Assembly: GCA_009778415.1 (NCBI GenBank)
Contig: WRJV01000329.1
Location: 1-17,343 of the forward strand
DNA length: 17,343 nucleotides
Reading direction: 5' to 3'
From: Clostridiales bacterium
Lineage (GTDB): Bacteria; Bacillota; Clostridia; Peptostreptococcales; Anaerovoracaceae
Positions within the stretch are counted from its first letter, which is position 1. Every line of letters starts with the position of its first letter. Under the pieces are notes generated by a model. The model had not been told where the DNA came from and did no database searches. It saw nothing but the letters and a program-made list of their open reading frames with translations. Shown here in pieces: positions 7,019 through 13,936 of this stretch. The position numbers were made by a program, and so were the translations under genes.

Positions 7019-7044
7019 AAGCAGTGGCGGCCATATGAAAGCAG
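7006..7044 (+). repeat. 19-bp tandem duplication at the nuclease/regulator junction
   Basis: GGCGGCCATATGAAAGCAG occurs at 7006-7024 and again at 7026-7044, separated by one base (20-bp period). The first copy contains the nuclease stop codon. Each copy contains an ATATGA (stop/start overlap), and the second ends at the Shine-Dalgarno of the regulator. It creates a small ATG-started frame of seven codons at 7014-7037. Confidence 0.9.
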
Positions 7045-7054
7045 GAGGCGAACA

Positions 7055-8860
7055 ATGTCTGCACTCAAAGAGATAGCGAGCAGCGTGCAACAGGTAGCCG
7101 ACGCCACAGGGGTCGCTCTTGGCGTTGAAGTCGAGATAGTGGACAATGAGCTCACTATAATCGGCGGGACCGGGAAGTACGCCGGCATGATCGGGCAAAA
7201 GGAAGAAGCCGGGGAAATCCACGCCGACAACCTGTACGCAAGGGTATTGAGGAGCGGAGCGACAGAGTGCGTTGAGGACGCCGTGAATTCCGAAAGCTAC
7301 GGGCTCTCTGCCGGGTACGGCGGGAGCGACACGCCGGAACTCGCCGAGATATGCACTCCGATCAAGGTGTCAGGCAGGGTAATCGGGATAATAGGGCTGT
7401 TTGCCATCAATGAAGAGCAAAAGGCCATACTGCTTGACAAGGGCAAGGACATGGTCGCAGTAGTGGAGAAAATGGCAGACCTTCTGGCGGCCAGGGCCGA
7501 ACAGCGCAAAGCGTTCTCAACCGTCCAAAACTCCATGAGCGAAATGGAGACGCTGCTGGAGGCGGCGCATGAAGGGATTTTTTCGATTGACAGGAACGGG
7601 TACATCATACATTGCAACAATATTGCCGCTTCGTTGCTTAAGGCTGACATACGGGACATAATCGGGAAGCACCTGAACAAATACATGATGGGGTCGCCGG
7701 CGGCCGAAGTGGCGAAAAACGGGGGCGGATACACTGAAAACGAAGAATTGTACAAAAATGAAAAGGGAAGCCTGCACATAATCGTCACGGCGAAGCCGTT
7801 TTTTTCAAACGGCAGCATTGAAGGGGCAGTCCTGTCCGTGAGGGACATTGAAGAAGCGCGGAAACTAGTGTACAATATCAATACGCGGGCGCTAAAATGC
7901 ACGTTCGACGACATTATGGGGGAAAGCGAGCCAATACAAAGAGCCAAGTACCAAGCGCTGCTCACTTCCAGGGGGAACTCGACCGTTCTGATCAGCGGCG
8001 AAAGCGGCACAGGCAAGGAGATGTTCGCAAAAGCGATCCATTACGCAAGCGCGAGGGGGGGCGGGCCGTTCATAACGGTCAACTGCGGTGCGATACCGGA
8101 AAACCTCCTTGAGAGCGAACTGTTCGGGTATGAAAGGGGGGCTTTCACCGGAGCCAGCGACAAAGGAAAAATCGGCAAATTTGAAATGGCCAACGGCGGC
8201 ACGATATTCTTGGACGAAATAGGGGACATGCCCCTCGTCCTGCAAGTCAAAATACTGCATGCCTTGCAGAGCATGAGGTTTGAGCGAGTCGGGGGCAACA
8301 GGACGATCATCGTGGACGTCAGGGTGATAGCGGCCACGAACAAAAATCTTGAAGCGATGATTGTCGAGGGGACCTTCAGGGAGGACCTTTACTACAGGCT
8401 CAGCGTCATTCCGCTCGTGATACCGCCGCTTCGTGAACGGCGCGAGGACATAGTGCCCCTGATGGACTACTTCCTGAAAAAGTACAACGTATTCATGAAC
8501 CGGCAAATCGTCGGCTTTGCGAAAGAAGTCGAAAGCATGTACATGAACTACGGCTGGCCGGGGAACATCAGGGAGCTGGAAAATGCGGTAGAGTACAACA
8601 CGAACATGGCGTTTGGGGACATTGTCGGGGTGGACGACGTCCCACGCCGCATAACAAAGAGAGAAGAGCAAGCGGTCAGGGGCGACGATGACGGGCTCAC
8701 TTTTTCGGAGCAGATGAGGCGGCACGAGCGTCAAATAATAGCCCAAAAGCTCATGAAATACGGAAATACCGGCATTGCGAAAGAAAGGATCGCAAAAGAG
8801 CTTGGAATGTCTAGGGCGACATTGTACAGAAAACTGTCAGAATTTGAAACCAACAGCTAA
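7055..8860 (+). CDS. Sigma-54-dependent transcriptional activator (GAF-like/PAS/AAA+/Fis)
   Basis: A 601-residue enhancer-binding protein that remodels sigma-54 RNA polymerase using ATP. Residues 1 to about 150 form a GAF-like or sugar-diacid-like sensory domain (ICTPIKVSGRVIGIIGLF). About 160-270 is a PAS domain (EAAHEGIFSIDRNGYIIHCN). The AAA+ core has Walker A GESGTGKE (315-322), the sigma-54 contact loop GAFTGA (362-367), Walker B GGTIFLDE (381-388) and the arginine-finger region FREDLYYRL (441-449). A Fis-type HTH, AKERIAKELGMSRATLYRKL, lies at 575-594. It has no receiver domain, so it senses a ligand rather than a kinase. The start is ATG 7055 with AGGAGG at 7043-7048. The aminotransferase 47 nt downstream is the likeliest target, but no clear -24/-12 promoter was found in the window. 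Confidence 0.93.
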   Translation: MSALKEIASSVQQVADATGVALGVEVEIVDNELTIIGGTGKYAGMIGQKEEAGEIHADNLYARVLRSGATECVEDAVNSESYGLSAGYGGSDTPELAEICTPIKVSGRVIGIIGLFAINEEQKAILLDKGKDMVAVVEKMADLLAARAEQRKAFSTVQNSMSEMETLLEAAHEGIFSIDRNGYIIHCNNIAASLLKADIRDIIGKHLNKYMMGSPAAEVAKNGGGYTENEELYKNEKGSLHIIVTAKPFFSNGSIEGAVLSVRDIEEARKLVYNINTRALKCTFDDIMGESEPIQRAKYQALLTSRGNSTVLISGESGTGKEMFAKAIHYASARGGGPFITVNCGAIPENLLESELFGYERGAFTGASDKGKIGKFEMANGGTIFLDEIGDMPLVLQVKILHALQSMRFERVGGNRTIIVDVRVIAATNKNLEAMIVEGTFREDLYYRLSVIPLVIPPLRERREDIVPLMDYFLKKYNVFMNRQIVGFAKEVESMYMNYGWPGNIRELENAVEYNTNMAFGDIVGVDDVPRRITKREEQAVRGDDDGLTFSEQMRRHERQIIAQKLMKYGNTGIAKERIAKELGMSRATLYRKLSEFETNS

Positions 8861-8907
8861 TTCATAATTGAAATTAATAAAACATTAAAAACATGGAGGG
8901 AAGAAAA

Positions 8908-10260
8908 ATGTTGAGAGATGCATTACCAAAAATTGTCACACCGTTGCCAGGGCCGCTCGCAAAGGGAATCCTGGAAAGAAGGGCAGAGGCTATGCCAAAT
9001 GCCATTAAGAGCATCTATCCCTGCGTAATCAAGCGCGGCGAGGGCGCGATGTTCGAGGACGTTGACGGAAACGTGTTTCTGGACTGGGTCGGAGGGGTAG
9101 GCGTGCTGAACATAGGGTACAGCCATCCTGAGCTGGTCGAGGCTGTCAAGGAGCAGTCGGAGAAGTACTTTCACGCAATGATGAACATCGTCACCCATGA
9201 AAGATATATCGATCTTGCAGAAAAAATGAATGAAATCATTCCTGTGAAAGGGGAGAAACGCAAGACGATGTTTGTGAACAGCGGTGCTGAGGCCGACGAA
9301 AACGCGGTCAAAATAGCAAAAAACTACACCGGACGGCCAAACATACTCGTTTTCTCAGGGGCTTTCCACGGCAGGACGATGATGACTATGGCGATGACCG
9401 CAAAGAAAGCCTACGCGGTAGGGATGGGCCCGTTCCCCGACGGCATCTGCAGGACCGAATTCCCGTATCTGTACAGGAAGCCGGAAGGCATGACCGACGC
9501 CGAGGCGGTACAGTACTACATAGGCAAAATCGAGCAAGTGTTCGTTGAAGCGTCCCCGGCGCAATACGTGGCGGCCATTGTCTTTGAGCCTGTGCAGGGC
9601 GAAGGCGGGTTCGTCCCCGCGCCGATCGAGTGGGTAAAAGCTGTCAGGGCGATTTGCGACAAGCACGGCATACTGATGATCGTCGACGAAGTGCAGTCCG
9701 GCTGGGGCAGGTCGGGCAGGATGTTCGCATCCGACTATTTCAAAGAAGAAGGCTGCGCCCCAGACATAATAACCACGGCAAAATCCATCGCCGGAGGCCT
9801 GCCGCTGTCGGCGGTGACGGCGCGGACCGAAGTTATGGACGGGGTGACAGGCGGCACGATCGGAGGAACGTTCTGCGGCAACGCGGTTTCGTGCGCAGCC
9901 GCGCTGAAGCTGATTGAGGTCATGCAGAGGGAGGATTACCCCGCAAAGGCGAGGAAAATCAGCGAAAAGTGCATGGCGAGGTTCAACGAATGGAAAGAAA
10001 AATACGAAGTGGTTGGCGACGTTAGGGGAGTTGGCGCGATGATCGGGGTCGAGTTTGTCAAGGACAAGGCGTCAAAAGATGTCAACCCGGACATCGTCAA
10101 CAAAATCGTCGACGCGGCAGTTCAAAAAGGGCTGTTGCTGGAAAGCGCCGGCACTTACGGCAACGTGATCAGGTTCCTGTGCCCGCTTTGCGTCACGGAC
10201 GAGCAGCTCGACAGGGGGCTTGAGATATTCGAGGAGGTTTTGGCAGAGAGCATCCGGTAA
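8908..10260 (+). CDS. Class III PLP-dependent aminotransferase (4-aminobutyrate / omega-amino acid type)
   Basis: A 450-residue cytoplasmic aminotransferase of the GabT/omega-amino acid family, transferring an amino group from an omega- or beta-amino acid to a keto acid. Fold marks are DGNVFLDWVGGVGVLNIGYSHP, NSGAEADENAVKIAK (124-138), SGAFHGRT, FEPVQGEGGF, the PLP-aspartate IVDEVQSG (D260) and the Schiff-base lysine TTAKS (K292), then GGTFCGN. The substrate could be GABA, beta-alanine, ornithine or 5-aminovalerate; sequence alone does not decide. The start is ATG 8908 with GGAGGG at 8895-8900. An in-frame ATG at 8893 overlaps that site and is unlikely. It follows the sigma-54 activator by 47 AT-rich nt, suggesting shared or local control. 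It converges with the phosphodiesterase gene, leaving one base between them. Confidence 0.88.
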   Translation: MLRDALPKIVTPLPGPLAKGILERRAEAMPNAIKSIYPCVIKRGEGAMFEDVDGNVFLDWVGGVGVLNIGYSHPELVEAVKEQSEKYFHAMMNIVTHERYIDLAEKMNEIIPVKGEKRKTMFVNSGAEADENAVKIAKNYTGRPNILVFSGAFHGRTMMTMAMTAKKAYAVGMGPFPDGICRTEFPYLYRKPEGMTDAEAVQYYIGKIEQVFVEASPAQYVAAIVFEPVQGEGGFVPAPIEWVKAVRAICDKHGILMIVDEVQSGWGRSGRMFASDYFKEEGCAPDIITTAKSIAGGLPLSAVTARTEVMDGVTGGTIGGTFCGNAVSCAAALKLIEVMQREDYPAKARKISEKCMARFNEWKEKYEVVGDVRGVGAMIGVEFVKDKASKDVNPDIVNKIVDAAVQKGLLLESAGTYGNVIRFLCPLCVTDEQLDRGLEIFEEVLAESIR

Positions 10261-10261
10261 G

Positions 10262-10747
10262 CTAGAAAATGCCTTGGTAATAGACGATTGACGCGTTGAA
10301 TTCGCCTTTTGAGGTGTTGACGATGGCGTAGGACCCCTGTGTGCCGTCGAATGGGAAAGTCAGGCTTCCGGGATTCAACAGGTATATTCCGTTTGATTCC
10401 GTGAAAACCGGTACGTGGGTGTGGCCGAAAAGAACTGCCTTGCAGTCCATTTCACAAGTCCTGTACAGCAGGTTCTGCAAGCCGTGCTTCACGTTTTGCT
10501 TGTGCCCGTGGGTAAGGAGGATATCGCCGTATTCGGTTTCAAGTATCTCAAAATCGTCTTTTGAATACAGCCCGTCGTTGTTGCCGGCAACGCTTATCAC
10601 TCTTGTGCCTGTGTATTCGGCAATCCGCTGGGCATCGCGGCGGACGTCGCCGAGGTGCACGATCAGGTCAACCGAGTTGAGCTTGCGATAGACGTTTAGG
10701 GCTTTGTCGATTTTGCCGTGGGTGTCGCTGATGACGTACAGTTTCAA
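10262..10747 (-). CDS. YfcE/MJ0936-type metallophosphoesterase
   Basis: A 161-residue calcineurin-like phosphoesterase that binds two divalent metals and hydrolyses phosphodiesters. The motifs come in order: SDTHGK (residues 7-12), HLGDVRRD, GNNDG, LTHGHKQ and FGHTHVPV, then the closing LLNPGSL. Length and motif order match the small YfcE/MJ0936 proteins; the physiological substrate is unknown. The start is TTG (10747-10745), preceded on the minus strand by AAGAGG. The gene is convergent with the aminotransferase, with stop codons one base apart, and divergent from the carboxyltransferase gene with an overlapping promoter region (10783-10828). In many Firmicutes this gene lies next to the rdgB-type nucleotide pyrophosphatase; that partner is not seen here. 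Confidence 0.88.
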   Translation of the reverse strand: MKLYVISDTHGKIDKALNVYRKLNSVDLIVHLGDVRRDAQRIAEYTGTRVISVAGNNDGLYSKDDFEILETEYGDILLTHGHKQNVKHGLQNLLYRTCEMDCKAVLFGHTHVPVFTESNGIYLLNPGSLTFPFDGTQGSYAIVNTSKGEFNASIVYYQGIF

Positions 10748-10782
10748 ATCAATACCTCTTGCTTACTGGAAGTTGGGCAATT

Positions 10783-10812
10783 TTGGGTTGTTCACCACTA
10801 ATATACTATATT
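10783..10812 (+). promoter_or_regulatory. Candidate promoter for the carboxyltransferase gene
   Basis: TTGGGT (10783-10788), an 18-nt spacer and TATATT (10807-10812) on the plus strand. An alternative -35, TTGTTC (10788-10793), has poor spacing. Moderate match only; it overlaps the divergent promoter of the phosphodiesterase gene. Confidence 0.4.
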
Positions 10813-10828
10813 ATGCAGAGCATGGCAA
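10800..10828 (-). promoter_or_regulatory. Candidate promoter for the YfcE-type phosphodiesterase
   Basis: On the minus strand, TTGCCA (10823-10828) is followed by a 17-nt spacer and TATATT (10800-10805). It overlaps the plus-strand -10 region, so the two promoters probably compete for polymerase. Confidence 0.5.
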
Positions 10829-10874
10829 TAAGGCAGGGCGTTTTTGCCGGCGACAAAGTTAAGGAGGCTGGATT

Positions 10875-12272
10875 ATGGCTCAAGTCGGGATTACCGAAAC
10901 GGCGCTAAGGGACGCGCACCAATCGCTCGTTGCAACGAGGATGACGACCAGCGAGATGGTACCGGTGCTTGAAACCATGGACAACATCGGCTACTGTGCG
11001 CTTGAAGTGTGGGGAGGCGCCACATTTGACGCCTGCCTGCGTTTTCTTGACGAGGACCCGTGGGAAAGGCTGCGGGCCATTAGAAAGGGCATAAAGAAGA
11101 CAAAGCTGCAGATGCTGCTCCGCGGCCAAAACCTGCTCGGGTACAAGCATTACGCAGATGACGTCGTCGACGAGTTCGTAGGCAGGGCCATCGAAAACGG
11201 GATAGACATAATCCGCATTTTTGACGCCCTAAACGACACAAGGAACTTGGACAGGGCGATCAGGGCAACCAAAAAAAACGGCGGGCACGCGCAGGGCGCG
11301 ATTTCATATACAAAAAGCCCAATCCACTCGAACGAGGTATTCATAGGGCTTGCCAAAGAAATCGAAGAGATGGGCGCGGACTCGGTCTGCATCAAGGACA
11401 TGGCTGGGCTGCTTGACCCGTACAACGCTTTTGACCTGGTCACGGCAATGAAAAAAGAAATAAAAATCCCGCTGGAGATACACACGCACGCCACCAGCGG
11501 GCTGGGCAGCCTTACTTACATGAAAGCGGCCGAGGCGGGCGCCGACATCATCGACACGGCGATTTCGCCTTTGGCGGGAGGCGCTTCGCAGCCGCCTACG
11601 GAAGCTATGGTTGCAGCGTTTATGGGGACGCAGTACGACACCGGCCTGAGTTTTGACCTGCTCAACGAGGCTGCAGAGTATTTCAAGCCCATGAGGGAAA
11701 AATACATCGCCAACGGGCTGCTTGACCCCAAACTGATGTGCATCGACGTCAACACCCTGATCTACCAGGTTCCGGGGGGGATGCTGTCAAACCTGATTGT
11801 CCAGCTTAAGCAGGCAAACGCGCTTGACAGGTACGACGAGGTGCTGAAGGAAATACCGAGGGTCAGGGAAGACTTCGGGTACCCGCCCCTTGTGACGCCC
11901 ACGAGCCAAATCGTAGGCACTCAGGCAGTGCTCAACGTAATTACCGGAGAGCGCTACAAGATGGTGCCAAATGAGGTGAAAATGCTAGTCAAAGGCATGT
12001 ACGGAAAGACCACAGTCCCCATTAGTGAAGACATCGTCAAAAAGACCATCGGGGACGAAGCCCGGGTAACGTGCAGGCCGGCAGACCTTATCGAGCCTGA
12101 GCTCGAGTCGATAAAGAAAGAATGCAAAACGTTCAAGGAGCAGGAAGAAGACGTTTTGACAAAAGCGCTGTTCCCTTTGCCGGCTGAGGAATTCTTCAAA
12201 CGGAGAGCGCAAAAAAAGTACAGGATAGACTTCAGCTTGTTGAATGAGGAGGACGCTGTATACCCGGTGTAG
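10875..12272 (+). CDS. Carboxyltransferase subunit of oxaloacetate decarboxylase / pyruvate carboxylase type (no biotin domain)
   Basis: A 465-residue protein matching the carboxyltransferase part of OadA, PycB and transcarboxylase 5S, which moves CO2 between biotin and pyruvate/oxaloacetate. The TIM barrel shows ETALRDAHQSL (metal Asp D13), ALEVWGGATFDACLRFL, DPWERLR, LRGQNLLGY, SVCIKDMAGLL (carbamylated Lys K174) and EIHTHATSG (metal ligands H203, H205), followed by the conserved helical domain (VPGGMLSNL, REDFGYPPLVTPTSQIVGTQA). Full OadA proteins end with a biotinyl domain; here the sequence ends at about 465 with no MKM biotin site, so a separate biotin carrier protein must be supplied from elsewhere. 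The start is ATG 10875, eight bases after AGGAGG. A Fic-like gene begins right at the stop codon. Confidence 0.9.
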   Translation: MAQVGITETALRDAHQSLVATRMTTSEMVPVLETMDNIGYCALEVWGGATFDACLRFLDEDPWERLRAIRKGIKKTKLQMLLRGQNLLGYKHYADDVVDEFVGRAIENGIDIIRIFDALNDTRNLDRAIRATKKNGGHAQGAISYTKSPIHSNEVFIGLAKEIEEMGADSVCIKDMAGLLDPYNAFDLVTAMKKEIKIPLEIHTHATSGLGSLTYMKAAEAGADIIDTAISPLAGGASQPPTEAMVAAFMGTQYDTGLSFDLLNEAAEYFKPMREKYIANGLLDPKLMCIDVNTLIYQVPGGMLSNLIVQLKQANALDRYDEVLKEIPRVREDFGYPPLVTPTSQIVGTQAVLNVITGERYKMVPNEVKMLVKGMYGKTTVPISEDIVKKTIGDEARVTCRPADLIEPELESIKKECKTFKEQEEDVLTKALFPLPAEEFFKRRAQKKYRIDFSLLNEEDAVYPV

Positions 12273-12273
12273 A

Positions 12274-12999
12274 ATGATGTTTCGCGAAATTAAAAAAAAG
12301 CAGTTGATACTGGAAAACAGAAAACCGTACAGCAGCGAAGTCTGCAAATACATAAGGGAAATGGACATGGCTGACTGGATACACAGCTCGATGAGGCTCG
12401 ACGGGAGCGTTTTGAGCAGGCATGACGTGGAGACGATCCTCAAAGGGGAACTGGTGGCAGAAGCGAGTTTGAGCGAGCATCTGCTGGTTGAGAAGTACAG
12501 CAGCCTTTTCAAAGCGGTGCAAAGCAGCTTGGCGATATCGTCGAGCTTGAGCAGGGAGATGATCTTCAGCTTTCACCGGATGCTCGCAGGGGAAGGGGCC
12601 ACGTGCTACAGAAAAGGGAACCCGGTCCTTTTGGCGATCAACTACAACCCGCCCCACCCGTCTGAGATTGAAGAGCAGATGGACATACTGATGGGGTGGT
12701 TCTACTCTGCCGACATGGAGCCCGACCCGATAACCAAAGCGGTGTGCCTTCACCACAGGATTATTGAAATATACCCTTTTGACGAGCATACCGAGGCTGT
12801 CGCAAGGGCGGCCATGTACTACTTCCTGCTGGAGAACCGGTACCCTGTGTTTGAAATAAGCATGAGCGAGCAGGAATACAACCGCGCGTTGATGGAATAC
12901 CTAAAGAAGGAAAACCTGCAGCCGTTCTGCTTGGAAGTGGAGCGGAGCCTTTTAAACAAGATGGAATTGCTTATTCAATTGACGGCACAGCAAAATTGA
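12274..12999 (+). CDS. Fic-fold protein with degenerate (inactive-looking) catalytic motif
   Basis: About 241 residues. The layout is that of Fic AMP-transferases: an N-terminal inhibitory helix-like SMRLDG (39-44; usual S/TxxxEG), then YRKGNPVLLAINYNPPHPSEIEEQM, as in the GxYR...PP segment, and CLHHRIIEIYPF. The catalytic motif HPFxDGNGRxxR is here YPFDEHTEAVAR (167-178). Its length of twelve is kept, with P, F and the last R, but the catalytic His is Tyr and the DGNGR nucleotide-binding residues are lost. AMPylation by the usual mechanism is therefore unlikely. The frame is intact and Arg codons are native-like (8 of 13 AGR). The start is unclear: ATG 12274 or 12277 lies one to four bases after the upstream stop (TAGAATGATG), suggesting translational reinitiation, while ATG 12244 has no ribosome site. 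The role is unknown, perhaps a binding or regulatory pseudoenzyme. Confidence 0.75.
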   Translation: MMFREIKKKQLILENRKPYSSEVCKYIREMDMADWIHSSMRLDGSVLSRHDVETILKGELVAEASLSEHLLVEKYSSLFKAVQSSLAISSSLSREMIFSFHRMLAGEGATCYRKGNPVLLAINYNPPHPSEIEEQMDILMGWFYSADMEPDPITKAVCLHHRIIEIYPFDEHTEAVARAAMYYFLLENRYPVFEISMSEQEYNRALMEYLKKENLQPFCLEVERSLLNKMELLIQLTAQQN

Positions 13000-13023
13000 C
13001 TGTGCCCATTGGCGGAGGGGAGA

Positions 13024-13935
13024 ATGTTAAGCGTATATCGGCGCCTGCTGGAAGAAATGCCGCCTGGCAACATGGTTTTGGACTGCGACATGGGTGCGCA
13101 CACGTCGCTTAAGGCCGGAGGGAAAGCGGCGCTTCTGATCGTACCAAGGAGCATGGATGAGCTGCGGCGCACCCTGGCGGTGCTGTCGCGGTCTGGGTGC
13201 GGGTACACTGCCATAGGCAGCGGCACAAACATCCTCGTATGCGACAGCGGGTACCCAGGGGCCATAGTCAAGATTGGCGAGGCGTTTTCGCAGATAGAAG
13301 TCAGCGGCAAGGCATTGTCGGCAGGGGCGGGAGCTCCGGTTGCGGCTGTGGCGAGGGCAGCGATGGAAGCGGGCCTCGCCGGCCTGGAATTCGCTTCGGG
13401 CATACCGGGCAGCATCGGCGGGGCAGTGTTCATGAACGCGGGGGCGTACGGAAGCGAGATGAAAGGCGTCGTTCGCAGCGTCAGCCTGATCTCAAAGGAC
13501 GGCCAAAGAGAGTACGCGCTTGGCGCTGCCGATTTGGGCTTTTCCTACAGGCACAGTTCCATGCAGGATACGGGAGACATAATAACCGGCGCCGCGCTTG
13601 AACTTGAATACGGCGACGCAGAAGAAATCAAGGGGAAAATGCGCGAGTTCGCTGAGCTCCGCAATGCAAAGCAACCTGTCGGCATGCCTAGCGCAGGGAG
13701 TTTTTTCAAACGGCCTTACGGGCATTTCGCCGGCAAGCTTATAGAGGACTGTGGGCTAAAAGGGCTGACGGTGGGCGGCGCTGCTGTATCTCCGCTACAT
13801 GCAGGGTTCATTGTGAACAACGGAGAAGCTACGGCGTCAGACATCATCGACTTGATGCATCTGGTGCAGCACACCGTCTATGACAGGTTCGCGGTGAAGC
13901 TTGAACCGGAGGTGAGGATTATTGGGGACGCGTGA
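13024..13935 (+). CDS. murB: UDP-N-acetylenolpyruvoylglucosamine reductase MurB
   Basis: A 303-residue FAD/NADPH enzyme that reduces UDP-GlcNAc-enolpyruvate to UDP-MurNAc in peptidoglycan synthesis, in the cytoplasm. The FAD domain shows AHTSLKAGGKA, YTAIGSGTNILV, ASGIPGSIGGAVFMNAGAYG and SYRHS (R176). The C-terminal domain has PSAGSFFKRP (catalytic Ser226) and LEPEVRIIG (Glu296). It lacks the extra loop of type I enzymes, as in Gram-positive type II MurB, and the length is normal. The start is ATG 13024 after GGAGG (13014-13018); in-frame TTG 13009 is before that site. It leads a tight run: PHP phosphatase, rapZ, kce, whiA. Confidence 0.95.
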   Translation: MLSVYRRLLEEMPPGNMVLDCDMGAHTSLKAGGKAALLIVPRSMDELRRTLAVLSRSGCGYTAIGSGTNILVCDSGYPGAIVKIGEAFSQIEVSGKALSAGAGAPVAAVARAAMEAGLAGLEFASGIPGSIGGAVFMNAGAYGSEMKGVVRSVSLISKDGQREYALGAADLGFSYRHSSMQDTGDIITGAALELEYGDAEEIKGKMREFAELRNAKQPVGMPSAGSFFKRPYGHFAGKLIEDCGLKGLTVGGAAVSPLHAGFIVNNGEATASDIIDLMHLVQHTVYDRFAVKLEPEVRIIGDA

Positions 13936-13936
13936 C

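Noticed and set aside
10258..10264. The one-base gap between convergent aminotransferase and phosphodiesterase genes as an antisense regulatory overlap.
   Set aside because: Convergent genes packed this way are common in compact genomes; nothing in the sequence points to a specific antisense role.
10831..10847. Possible sigma-54 promoter GGCA...TTGC upstream of the carboxyltransferase gene.
   Set aside because: The GG and GC elements are 12 nt apart instead of the strict 10, so sigma-54 polymerase would not be expected to use it.
12244..12273. An earlier start for the Fic-like gene inside the carboxyltransferase gene.
   Set aside because: There is no Shine-Dalgarno before ATG 12244, and the extra ten residues look unlike a Fic N-terminus.
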